From positions 1 to 23,016 of the forward strand of contig CAZFPO010000037.1 in the NCBI GenBank assembly GCA_964521105.1: 23,016 nt of DNA, read 5' to 3'. The notes below the pieces were generated by a model. That model was not told where the DNA came from. It ran no database searches and worked only from the letters and a program-made list of their open reading frames with translations. Positions 7,604 through 14,465 of the stretch are shown here, piece by piece (position 1 is the first letter of the stretch; every line of letters starts with the position of its first letter). A program made the position numbers and the translations under genes. This DNA comes from JAQUGA01 sp964521105 (GTDB lineage Bacteria > Bacteroidota > Bacteroidia > Bacteroidales > WCHB1-69).

Positions 7604-8782
7604 ATGAATATTGAAATATTGCCTATTTTTTTTGAGTCAATTCATATAACATTATTGGTAATGATTATGATGATGTTGATTGAATATGTTAATATTCGGA
7701 CAAAAGGCTCGTGGTCGAATTTTCTTCAAAAACATAAATCGTTTCAATTACTTTTTGCTACATTAATGGGCCTTACACCTGGTTGCATTGGTTCATTTGC
7801 CATTGTTTCGATGTACACACATCGAATGGTCTCGTTGGGAGCAATTGTTGCTGCCTTTATTGCTTCTTTTGGTGACGAAGCGTTTTTTATGTTTTCGTTA
7901 ATCCCTATGACAACAATTTGGATGTCGCTGATATTAATTGTGATAGCACTTGTTTCTGGATATATTGTTGATATCATCTTTAAAAATAGGCTCACTTCTG
8001 TTAAAAACGCTGAAACATTTAAAATACACCATGACGAGGAATGTGTTCATGCACACTTGAAAAATGAGATTGAAAAAAAACGGTTACCATGGAGAAGAAT
8101 TTTGATATTCGTAGTAGTTATTGGATACATCACAGCTATGCTAACAGGTTTAACGGGGCATTCAGATGGTCCTGAATTTATTAAACCAAAACTTGAAACC
8201 GAACATCATTTTGATTCACAGGTTCATGAACACCATGATGATGAAATGGTTTCGAGCACCGAAAAAACGGTTGGCTCTGAAAATCAACACGAAGGTCATG
8301 CTCATGAATTGTTTGGTTTTGAAAATATTATGTTCTTATTATGTGCTTTCTTATTGTTAGTGATTCTATTTCGTGTAAACGAACATTTTGTGATTGAACA
8401 TTTGTGGAATCATGTTCTTAAAGTACACTTTGTAAAAGTTTTTTTGTGGACATTTTCAGCATTATTAATCATTGGATTTATGTTCACCCTTTTCGATCTT
8501 CAAACTTGGATTGAATCTAATCAATATGCCCTTTTATACATTTTAATTATTGCCCTTTTAATAGGCATCATTCCCGAATCAGGTCCACATTATGTGATTA
8601 TCTTGCTATTTATGAATGGATTAGTGCCATTTAGTGTGCTTTTAGCAAATTCAATTGTACAAGATGGACATGGTGCTTTGCCTTTGCTTGCTGAATCGAA
8701 AAAGGACTTTTTCCTAATCAAAGGAATTAATTTTACGGTAGGTTTAATTGTTGGATTATTGGGCTTTTTTACCGGATGGTAA
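7604..8782 (+). CDS. Putative manganese/heavy-metal exporter (ArsP_2-like, 10-TM family), His-rich loop
   Basis: The 392-residue membrane protein matches my memory of the putative 10-TM heavy-metal exporter family (PF11449-like, also named putative manganese transporter). Two halves form an apparent pseudo-repeat: GLTPGCIGSFAIVSM...FGDEAF (residues 56-94) and GIIPESGPHYVIILL...QDGHGA (321-358). Asp91/Glu92 align with Asp354/His356 and are candidate metal ligands. The region between the halves is metal-binding in look: IHHDEECVHAH at 141-151 and a loop at about 200-234 with eight His plus acidic residues. It lies one base after recR and converges, six bases apart, on a metal-stress sigma-factor operon, which fits a metal-efflux role. 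The substrate is inferred, not shown. Confidence 0.8.
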   Translation: MNIEILPIFFESIHITLLVMIMMMLIEYVNIRTKGSWSNFLQKHKSFQLLFATLMGLTPGCIGSFAIVSMYTHRMVSLGAIVAAFIASFGDEAFFMFSLIPMTTIWMSLILIVIALVSGYIVDIIFKNRLTSVKNAETFKIHHDEECVHAHLKNEIEKKRLPWRRILIFVVVIGYITAMLTGLTGHSDGPEFIKPKLETEHHFDSQVHEHHDDEMVSSTEKTVGSENQHEGHAHELFGFENIMFLLCAFLLLVILFRVNEHFVIEHLWNHVLKVHFVKVFLWTFSALLIIGFMFTLFDLQTWIESNQYALLYILIIALLIGIIPESGPHYVIILLFMNGLVPFSVLLANSIVQDGHGALPLLAESKKDFFLIKGINFTVGLIVGLLGFFTGW

Positions 8783-8788
8783 ACCAAT

Positions 8789-9316
8789 TTATTTTACCTT
8801 AGGGCAACATGAGCCTTTATCGTTTTTGTTGCAATGCGAATTATTCATACTACATTGCGATGGGCTTGAACAACCAAAAATATCGCAATAAATAGCACAA
8901 AGTTTCTCTTTTTGGTGGATATTCAAAATTTGTTTAATCGAAATGTATTGCTCAATTAGTTGTCTGAAAATAATCTGGTTTGCATTATCAATTAATGCTA
9001 AGGTGTTATTAATTTGATTGCTGTCAATTTCTTCATAATTTAATTCGGTCATAAGATTTTGACGCAAAATTCGTAAGCTATCAATATATATTTCGGCTTT
9101 AATACGATACGACTTTTTAATGCTATCGTATAGGATTTTTTGCTGCTTGTCTAAGTCTAATTCATGGTGCATTAAACAAGATATTGTATCACGTTTTGAT
9201 GAACAGGAAGTTGAATCGTGTTTATTTGAGTGAAATGCCAAAAAAAGAATAAATGCAACGTTTGCAACTGTTAAAGTTAATGCAATAAACCAAGCAATTC
9301 GTAATTTGTTATTCAT
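8789..9316 (-). CDS. Membrane-anchored CnrX/Spy-like periplasmic metal sensor with Cys-rich tail
   Basis: The 175 residues comprise one N-terminal membrane anchor (about 7-27) and an alpha-helical periplasmic part. LDLDKQQ (53-59) and LNIHQKEKL (131-139) resemble the paired LTxxQ motifs of the Spy/CpxP/CnrX family. Cys38 and Cys47, His50/His51, and a tail with seven Cys (140, 144, 149, 155, 162, 170, 171) make a likely thiol metal site. Cys-rich tails are not typical of CnrX as I know it. The gene is last in a minus-strand run behind an ECF sigma factor and a putative anti-sigma factor, the same set of parts as CnrH, CnrY and CnrX. The expected role is to bind metal in the periplasm and release the sigma factor through the anti-sigma protein. 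Confidence 0.72.
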   Translation of the reverse strand: MNNKLRIAWFIALTLTVANVAFILFLAFHSNKHDSTSCSSKRDTISCLMHHELDLDKQQKILYDSIKKSYRIKAEIYIDSLRILRQNLMTELNYEEIDSNQINNTLALIDNANQIIFRQLIEQYISIKQILNIHQKEKLCAIYCDIFGCSSPSQCSMNNSHCNKNDKGSCCPKVK

Positions 9317-9326
9317 GACTCTAATT

Positions 9327-9674
9327 TTATTTCTCTGATAGTAAATTTTCGATTTCCGAATATTTTAATTCCGATATGTAAATATCATTTTTGTATTCTA
9401 TTAAAGAATTGTTTTCTTCAGTAATAACACCTTCTTGGTTTTGTGTGAAATTTTCGGTAATTGAAAAGAGTAAATATCCGCTAATTAAACCTATAGTAAT
9501 TATTGCAGCAACAGATATTTTTGTTAATTTGAATGAAATTAAGTTTATTGTTGTTTTTGGGAAAGAATGAATGATTTTTTCGGATAGAAAGGGATTAGGT
9601 GTTTCAAAATCTTCTTTCCACGAAAAAAGCATCTCGTTTAATTGCTGGTCGGAAAGATTAATTTTGTTATTCAT
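9327..9674 (-). CDS. Putative single-pass anti-sigma factor
   Basis: The 115-residue protein has a polar cytoplasmic N-terminus of about 50 residues, one membrane helix (about 53-72, ISVAAIITIGLISGYLLF) and a short outer segment of about 43 residues. Its ATG follows directly after the sigma factor stop codon with no spacer, which implies translational coupling. Size, topology and position between an ECF sigma factor and a periplasmic sensor fit a CnrY-like anti-sigma factor. No zinc-binding HxxxCxxC motif is present, so it is not a ZAS-type anti-sigma factor. Sequence similarity to known families is weak; the call rests on context. Confidence 0.65.
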   Translation of the reverse strand: MNNKINLSDQQLNEMLFSWKEDFETPNPFLSEKIIHSFPKTTINLISFKLTKISVAAIITIGLISGYLLFSITENFTQNQEGVITEENNSLIEYKNDIYISELKYSEIENLLSEK

Positions 9675-10232
9675 TTATATTTTATTTTTTAATTGTTCTT
9701 TAAGTTTAATTTTTGCACGATGTATTAGCGACTCGACAGAGGATAAACTTACATTCATTATTTCAGCAATTTCGTTATAAGAGTGGTCGTTGTATTTATG
9801 GAGTGTAAATGCGATTTTTTGGTTTTTTGGTAATTTGTCAATTTCTGTTTGAATTATTTTAGCTTGTTCTTTTTGTGTAAGTTGAGCAAAAGGCTCATGG
9901 TAAGAAATAGGTTCCGATTGTTTAAAGAGTAAAAGTTGTTCTAAAGAGTTTGTGAAGTTTTTAATTTTATTTTTTTTAATCAAGTTTAACGAACGGGTTA
10001 CTGCAATCCGGTAAATCCAAGTGTTTAATGAGGAGTCGCCTCTAAAAAAATGAATCGATTTTAAAATTTCAACAAATACATCTTGAGTGATATCTTCAGC
10101 ATCTTCTTTATTGCGTAAAAAACCGTAACAAATTTGATAAACTTTTTCGTGTTGTAATTTTACGAGTAAACGAAAGGCATCATTATCATTTTTTTTTAAG
10201 TTTTCAATAAGATTTTTTTCGTCAACATTCAT
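9675..10232 (-). CDS. RNA polymerase ECF-type sigma factor
   Basis: The 185-residue protein has sigma region 2 at about residues 17-87 (DAEDITQDVFVEILKS and the promoter-melting TWIYRIAVTRSLNLI) and region 4 at about 131-180 with the helix-turn-helix SYNEIAEIMNVSLSSVESLI. There is no region 1 or 3, as expected for ECF sigma factors. It is the first gene of a tight unit with a putative anti-sigma gene and a sensor gene. It probably directs transcription of its own operon and perhaps the Cys-rich peptide gene 118 bases upstream in response to extracytoplasmic metal. The target promoter is not known. Confidence 0.93.
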   Translation of the reverse strand: MNVDEKNLIENLKKNDNDAFRLLVKLQHEKVYQICYGFLRNKEDAEDITQDVFVEILKSIHFFRGDSSLNTWIYRIAVTRSLNLIKKNKIKNFTNSLEQLLLFKQSEPISYHEPFAQLTQKEQAKIIQTEIDKLPKNQKIAFTLHKYNDHSYNEIAEIMNVSLSSVESLIHRAKIKLKEQLKNKI

Positions 10233-10299
10233 TCATTTTTTCCTTTGATGTTATTATTTCAAACGTAATTTATAATAAATTGTTTGAAAAATTGAGCAT

Positions 10300-10331
10300 C
10301 AAAGATACAATGAATCCTTGGAATAATCCAA
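10300..10331 (-). promoter_or_regulatory. Candidate promoter of the sigma-factor operon
   Basis: On the minus strand, TTG (10331-10329) and TATCTTTG (10307-10300) are separated by 21 bases, within the range reported for Bacteroidetes housekeeping promoters. The box is 68 bases before the sigma ATG. The -33 element lies inside the stem of the hairpin at 10308-10341. Confidence 0.45.
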
Positions 10332-10341
10332 GGATTCATTG
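10308..10341 (-). terminator. Perfect 14-bp hairpin after the Cys-rich gene (terminator or attenuator)
   Basis: CAATGAATCCTTGG and CCAAGGATTCATTG are exact reverse complements around a 6-base loop, nine bases after the stop codon of the Cys-rich gene. On the minus strand the stem is followed by TATCTTTGATG and not by a U tract, so it is a weak intrinsic terminator at best. It may instead be an mRNA-stabilising 3' end or an attenuator that lowers sigma-gene expression relative to the peptide gene. Confidence 0.65.
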
Positions 10342-10350
10342 CAGGGATTG

Positions 10351-10770
10351 TTATTTTTTATGTGAACAACAACCTGGCTTTGCTTCGGTTTTTGCACAAC
10401 CTGTTTTAGGTTGAGCAGAATTTGTGTTTGAAGTTCCTTCGGTTCCTTCTGTTTTACTGGTGCAACAACTTGCTTTTGTTTTTGTCTTATCGCAGCAACC
10501 TGATTTAGCTTTTTTATCTGAACAAGATTTTTTGTTTGACTTGTCGGTGCATGTTTTTGAACATTTCGACTTGTCACCAGTACATTTGCCAGTGCATTTA
10601 TGCTCGCTGTTTTGAGCATTTTGACAACCCGAATGTGGAGCTTTATCGCTTACTGTTTGTTCGGTTTTTGCTTTTTCGGTTGTTGTTGTAGTTGCAGTTT
10701 GAGCATTTAAATTTAGTGCAAAGATGCTGAATACAAGCATCATAGTTGTTGAAAGAATGATTTTTTTCAT
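10351..10770 (-). CDS. Exported Cys/Lys-rich metallothionein-like peptide
   Basis: The 139-residue product has a clear signal peptide (1-23, ending FALNLNAQ) and a low-complexity mature part rich in Lys, Thr, Ser and Cys. It holds 13 Cys, including three CC pairs in a repeated SGCCDK / ASCCTS / PGCCSH pattern and spaced single Cys in CTGKCTGDKSKCSKTC. No domain is recognised. Such Cys spacing suggests binding of soft or borderline metals in the periplasm or at the surface. It is upstream of, and on the same strand as, the ECF sigma/anti-sigma/sensor genes, whose sensor has a similar Cys-rich tail (GSCCPK). Metal binding and regulation by the sigma factor are inferences. Confidence 0.8.
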   Translation of the reverse strand: MKKIILSTTMMLVFSIFALNLNAQTATTTTTEKAKTEQTVSDKAPHSGCQNAQNSEHKCTGKCTGDKSKCSKTCTDKSNKKSCSDKKAKSGCCDKTKTKASCCTSKTEGTEGTSNTNSAQPKTGCAKTEAKPGCCSHKK

Positions 10771-10839
10771 GTAATTTGTTTTTTGATTAATGTTTACTTT
10801 GACAACAAAATATCAAAAAACTTGCACCGAAATTTAAAA

Positions 10840-11018
10840 TTCCTTAAATCCGCAAGGTGATTCGTAATGAAGAGTCAAAATGCTGTTCAGGTCAGGTTTA
10901 GCACAAAAAAAAGCATTGCAGGCGTACCCTTTGGTACGGTGAAACGGTTTTTTTGAGCATTGCCTGAAATGAATGGCAGTTTGGCTTTGTAATAGAATTT
11001 CCTTGCGGATTTAAGGAA
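10840..11018. mobile_element. 179-bp non-coding element with 18-bp inverted ends
   Basis: TTCCTTAAATCCGCAAGG (10840-10857) and its exact reverse complement (11001-11018) bound a non-coding segment. Inside is a hairpin CGTACC-CTTT-GGTACG (10923-10938) and A- and T-rich tracts each flanking a GCATTGC word (around 10912 and 10957). The right arm is itself a hairpin (AATTTCCTT/AAGGAAATT, 10997-11022) that overlaps the stop codon of the next gene. No transposase frame fits. It resembles a MITE or a conserved intergenic repeat; it may also serve as the 3' end of the T9SS gene. Confidence 0.6.
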
Positions 11019-11019
11019 A

Positions 11020-12534
11020 TTATCTAATTACATTCAATTTGCCTTCTCGCAGAACAATTTTTGTTTTGGTAGACACTCCATTTCCAAATATTTTAAAGAA
11101 GTATGTTCCACCAGGAACCAGAACGCCATCAATTTTGCCGTCCCAACCCTTTTGAAATTCCTTGCTCGAAAACAAAAGTTTTCCCCAACGGTCATATATC
11201 GTCATTTCATAATTTTCGGGTGGAAAACCAAAAGGTCGAAAAATTTCATTTAAACCATCGTTATCTGGACTAAATGAATTTGGGATCCAAAAATTACAAA
11301 TAGTATAACCAAGGGATAGCGAATCTTTATAAGTACATGTTCCATTGGTAACAGTTAACGTGTATTTGCCTGATTGATTTGCCAGAATTTGTGTGCTTGT
11401 TTGTCCAGTATTCCATAAGGCTATTCCGTTTACAAATAGAGGTCCAATGGTAATCCAATCTTCGCTGCAAATTAAAGTGTCGTTTCCTATTTCAAACATT
11501 GGAATAATGTCTGCAAAAATTGTTACACTGTCGGTTGCAGTACCACAAATATTGCTTATTGAAGCAGTATAGGTAGTTGTAATGTTAGGAGCTACGGTTG
11601 GTTCAGTGCCAGTTAATCCATTCCAAACTACAGTTCCCGGTCCATAAGCTCTTAAATTTACAGGAGACCCCTGACAAACTGTAGTGTCGGGCATTACTAC
11701 AATACTTACGTTGCCAGTTTGAACAGTTATTGAATCGACTTTAACATTGTTACAACCATCACTTACAGTTATTACATATGTAGTACTTTGTGTGGGCATA
11801 ACAGTTTGGGTTGGACTATATACAGAATTGCTCCAAGAATAAGTATAAGGAGGTACGCCAAAAGTGGTGTTTACCCATAATTCATGTTGACCACCATCGC
11901 ACAGTAAAGTGTCGTTAGCAACATCTAATACCATAGGGATATTGTCGTAAATAGGAATATTTACAGTATCCCAATTAGCATTACAAATTGATGTTTGAAC
12001 AATTAATCGGATATTTTCAGTACCTTCTGTAATACCGTCATTTAGTGCGTGTATGTTAACAATCACCGAATCGTGATGTGCAGGAATAATAGCGTAATTA
12101 TAATTATTAGGATTGATAGTATAATCAACATCGGGTGTTGCAGTTCCTTGAAAATAATATTCAACCCAGCGATCAACATTGGTAACAAAAGGTAATTTAA
12201 AAACTACTTGAACATCGCTACAACCCTCAATCATGTGGTTTTGAACTAAACTAGTTTGATACAGAGGCTGAACTTGAATTTGGGGACTTGAAAAACTATT
12301 TGCTTTTAAAAAAACGCCCGAATCGTAAATAGCGTCTCCAGCATCTCCAATTGCAAGTTTTATTTGGTATTCGGTACATGGTATAACTCTAGCTAAAGCT
12401 GTAAGAACAACCGTTCTTCCATCATAGGAAATATATGGATTAGCCGGACTTTGATTATTAATATAATATTGACAATTTTGACAGGGTCCTGAATTACTTA
12501 TACCATTATTTACATTATTAATAGTAACAGGATA
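11020..12534 (-). CDS. C-terminal part of a choice-of-anchor L / T9SS type B surface protein
   Basis: The frame is open from about 12534 to the stop at 11020. It begins in the choice-of-anchor L domain (YPVTINNVNNG, then TALARVIPCTEYQIKLAIGD). A Calx-beta-like region follows (GTATPDVDYT, IPAHHDSVIVNIHALNDG, TEGTENIRLIV), then Ig/PKD-like units (PPYTYSWSN, STTYVITVSDGC) and a T9SS type B sorting domain over the last ~90 residues (WIPNSFSPDNDGLNE, IYDRWGKLLFSS, GWDGKIDG, GGTYFFKI). The Met at 12234 is internal and not a start. The rest of the gene lies at 12535-13234. When the gap is collapsed and one base is restored near 12535, the whole gene is 687 codons, matching a single intact secreted protein. 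Confidence 0.85.
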   Translation of the reverse strand, partial: YPVTINNVNNGISNSGPCQNCQYYINNQSPANPYISYDGRTVVLTALARVIPCTEYQIKLAIGDAGDAIYDSGVFLKANSFSSPQIQVQPLYQTSLVQNHMIEGCSDVQVVFKLPFVTNVDRWVEYYFQGTATPDVDYTINPNNYNYAIIPAHHDSVIVNIHALNDGITEGTENIRLIVQTSICNANWDTVNIPIYDNIPMVLDVANDTLLCDGGQHELWVNTTFGVPPYTYSWSNSVYSPTQTVMPTQSTTYVITVSDGCNNVKVDSITVQTGNVSIVVMPDTTVCQGSPVNLRAYGPGTVVWNGLTGTEPTVAPNITTTYTASISNICGTATDSVTIFADIIPMFEIGNDTLICSEDWITIGPLFVNGIALWNTGQTSTQILANQSGKYTLTVTNGTCTYKDSLSLGYTICNFWIPNSFSPDNDGLNEIFRPFGFPPENYEMTIYDRWGKLLFSSKEFQKGWDGKIDGVLVPGGTYFFKIFGNGVSTKTKIVLREGKLNVIR

Positions 12535-13234
12535 GTTGAGCCAGGCAAACGGGCAATATTGTAATTGGTATAATTACCCCCCGCAGGATTTGGTCCTGTA
12601 ATAAAAAAACCAAAAACATCATTATATCCCGAGGAAGCGTATTCAGGGTACTCTTCGGAACCAAAAACATATTGAAAAAGAATGGTATCTGATTCGGGAA
12701 CAAAATTAAATTTTAANNNNNNNNNNNNNNNNNNNNNNNNNNNNNNNNNNNNNNNNNNNNNNNNNNNNNNNNNNNNNNNNNNNNNNNNNNNNNNNNNNNN
12801 NNNNNNNNNNNNNNNNCAAAAACATATTGAAAAAGAATGGTATCTGATTCGGGAACAAAATTAAATTTTAATACACACGCATCATTAACAGTTTGCGAAA
12901 TAAGTGATGCCAATTGTTGGTCGGAACCTGTTCCATTACTTGTTGATCCGAAAAAACTAACAGCACCAGCAGCGTCCGAAGCCTTACCTGAACTTAAAAT
13001 TAATCCTTGTGTAAAACCTAAATTTGTGGCATTGGCACCCGTTACAAACTTTCCTAACGATACTGATGCTCCTGAAAATTGAATGTTACTAACGGTAACC
13101 CCATTACCAACTAGCACATCTTGAACTGCTTGAGCTGCATTAACAGTGGTAACTTGAAGTTGTGCGAATAATGCATTACAACTTATTAGTGTAAAAACAA
13201 GAGTAAATTTTAAAAGGTAAGATGATAATTTCAT
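12535..13234 (-). CDS. N-terminal part of the same choice-of-anchor L protein, split by scaffold gap
   Basis: The start is ATG 13234 (MKLSSYLLKF), giving a signal peptide of about 24 residues ending ALFAQ. Upstream in-frame codons reach a Met at 13339 but would precede the signal peptide with an unlikely extension. The mature part shows choice-of-anchor L features: QAVQDVLVGNGVTVSNIQFSG, NLGFTQGLILSSG, LKFNFVPESDTILFQYVF. After the duplicated 55 bases are merged, the frame continues with FGSEEYPEYASSGYNDVFGF and GPNPAGGNYTNYNIARLPG, then shifts frame at about 12535-12546, where one base is missing. The protein is predicted to be exported and displayed by the T9SS using the sorting domain encoded at the other end. 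Confidence 0.8.
12662..12871. other. Scaffold gap (100 N) with identical 55-bp flanks
   Basis: Bases 12662-12716 and 12817-12871 are identical over 55 positions and flank exactly 100 Ns at 12717-12816. A fixed N run with equal k-mer-sized contig ends is what a de Bruijn assembler leaves when two contigs overlap but are not joined. Merging the copies keeps the reading frame of the surface protein open, so little or no real sequence is missing. Confidence 0.9.
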
Positions 13235-13415
13235 TTTATAGATATTAAGCCATATATCATAGACAAAATTATTAAAAAAACGTTGCCTAAAGAAAATAAA
13301 GCAATTAATTGCATGAAAAACATTATTATTCACAATCAATTGTTAATTTGAGAAAATATTTTAAGAAACTAAAATTCTTGTTTTTTGATTTTTATTAATT
13401 TGTTTATTCTTTTTG

Positions 13416-13423
13416 TATCTTTG
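13416..13423 (+). promoter_or_regulatory. -7 box of the nrnA-gldI-fkbp operon
   Basis: TATCTTTG is a full TAnnTTTG match 18 bases before the TTG start at 13442. No TTG at the usual -33 distance is present, so the promoter may be weak or use a poor -33 element. Confidence 0.45.
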
Positions 13424-13441
13424 TACACTAAATTAAAATAA

Positions 13442-14458
13442 TTGAAAGTAGAAGATATTAAAACGTTTTTTGATAAAGTTGAGCAAAGTACAAATATTGT
13501 TCTTTTTGTTCATCAAAATCCCGATGGCGATACTATTGGCGCTGCCCTAACCATGGGTAGCTTACTTAGTAAGCTAAATAAAAATGTGAATATAGTTTCA
13601 CCAAATAAATTTCCTTCATTTTTGTCGTGGATGATTGGAAGCGAGAATATTATAATTTTTTCTGAACAAGCGGATGTTGCTAAAAAGAAAATAGCAAATG
13701 CGGATATGCTTATTGCTATGGACTTTAATGCATTCAGACGAATTGGAAGTGTATTAGGTGATATTTTTGCAAATTCAAAAGCATATAAAGTGATGTTTGA
13801 TCATCATTTAGAACCTGACAAAGGGTTTGATTTGTATTTTTCCACAACAAAAACATCTTCATCTTCCGAAGTTGTTTACGATGTTATATCCAAATCAAAT
13901 TTTTCGGATTTATTTACTAAAGAAATGGCTGAAAATATTTATGTTGGTATAATGACAGATACTGGGTCATTTAGTTATTCTTGTAATAATGTATCAACGT
14001 ATCATGTTGTTGCCGATTTGATGAATTATAATATTGACGGCGAAGCTATTCATCGAAAAATTTACGATACATATTCCGAAAATAGAATGAGATTATTAGG
14101 TTTATGCTTGAGTGAGCGTTTGGTTGTTTTGCCCGAATTTTCTGCCTCATATATTTATTTGTCTAAATCCGATTTGTCAAAATATGGATACCAAACTGGC
14201 GATTCAGAAGGTGTTGTTAATTACGGATTATCTATCGAAAAAATTAATTTTACAGCACTTTTTACTGAACGTGAAAATAAAATAAGAATTTCTTTTAGGT
14301 CAAAAGGTCAATTTGATGTTAATAAGTTTGCTCGTACTCACTTTAACGGTGGAGGACACCGAAACGCCTCAGGAGCCGACTCATTTGATTCGTTAGAAGA
14401 AACCATCGAAAAATTTGAAAATGCGATTAAATTGTACAAATACGATTTGAACTTTTAG
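13442..14458 (+). CDS. nrnA: DHH-family phosphoesterase, NrnA-like (nanoRNase / pAp phosphatase)
   Basis: The protein has 338 residues. The start is TTG at 13442: the next Met codons lie inside the DHH domain, and the -7 box at 13416-13423 fits. Motifs: HQNPDGDTIGAAL (residues 24-36, His24, Asp28, Asp30), a second metal Asp in IAMDFN, DHHLEPDKG, and the DHHA1 signature GGGHRNASGA (303-312). NrnA enzymes degrade 2-5 nt RNA from the 3' end and remove the 3' phosphate of pAp using manganese. It is the first gene of a tight unit with two FKBP isomerase genes, a grouping I recall from other Bacteroidetes. Exact substrate preference cannot be told from sequence. Confidence 0.9.
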   Translation: MKVEDIKTFFDKVEQSTNIVLFVHQNPDGDTIGAALTMGSLLSKLNKNVNIVSPNKFPSFLSWMIGSENIIIFSEQADVAKKKIANADMLIAMDFNAFRRIGSVLGDIFANSKAYKVMFDHHLEPDKGFDLYFSTTKTSSSSEVVYDVISKSNFSDLFTKEMAENIYVGIMTDTGSFSYSCNNVSTYHVVADLMNYNIDGEAIHRKIYDTYSENRMRLLGLCLSERLVVLPEFSASYIYLSKSDLSKYGYQTGDSEGVVNYGLSIEKINFTALFTERENKIRISFRSKGQFDVNKFARTHFNGGGHRNASGADSFDSLEETIEKFENAIKLYKYDLNF

Positions 14459-14465
14459 TTTTTTT

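Noticed and set aside
10299..10619. A 106-residue Lys/Gln-rich minus-strand frame
   Set aside because: It overlaps the Cys-rich peptide gene in another frame and reads into the hairpin; the Cys-rich frame has the signal peptide.
10840..11018. Insertion sequence with transposase
   Set aside because: At 179 bp it is too short and has no coding frame; only a MITE-like or structural role is possible.
12518..12703. A separate 61-residue minus-strand gene
   Set aside because: It is an out-of-frame reading of the choice-of-anchor L gene.
12662..12871. A true 55-bp direct repeat around the Ns
   Set aside because: The equal copies at contig ends and exactly 100 Ns fit a scaffolding artefact; merging restores a known domain.
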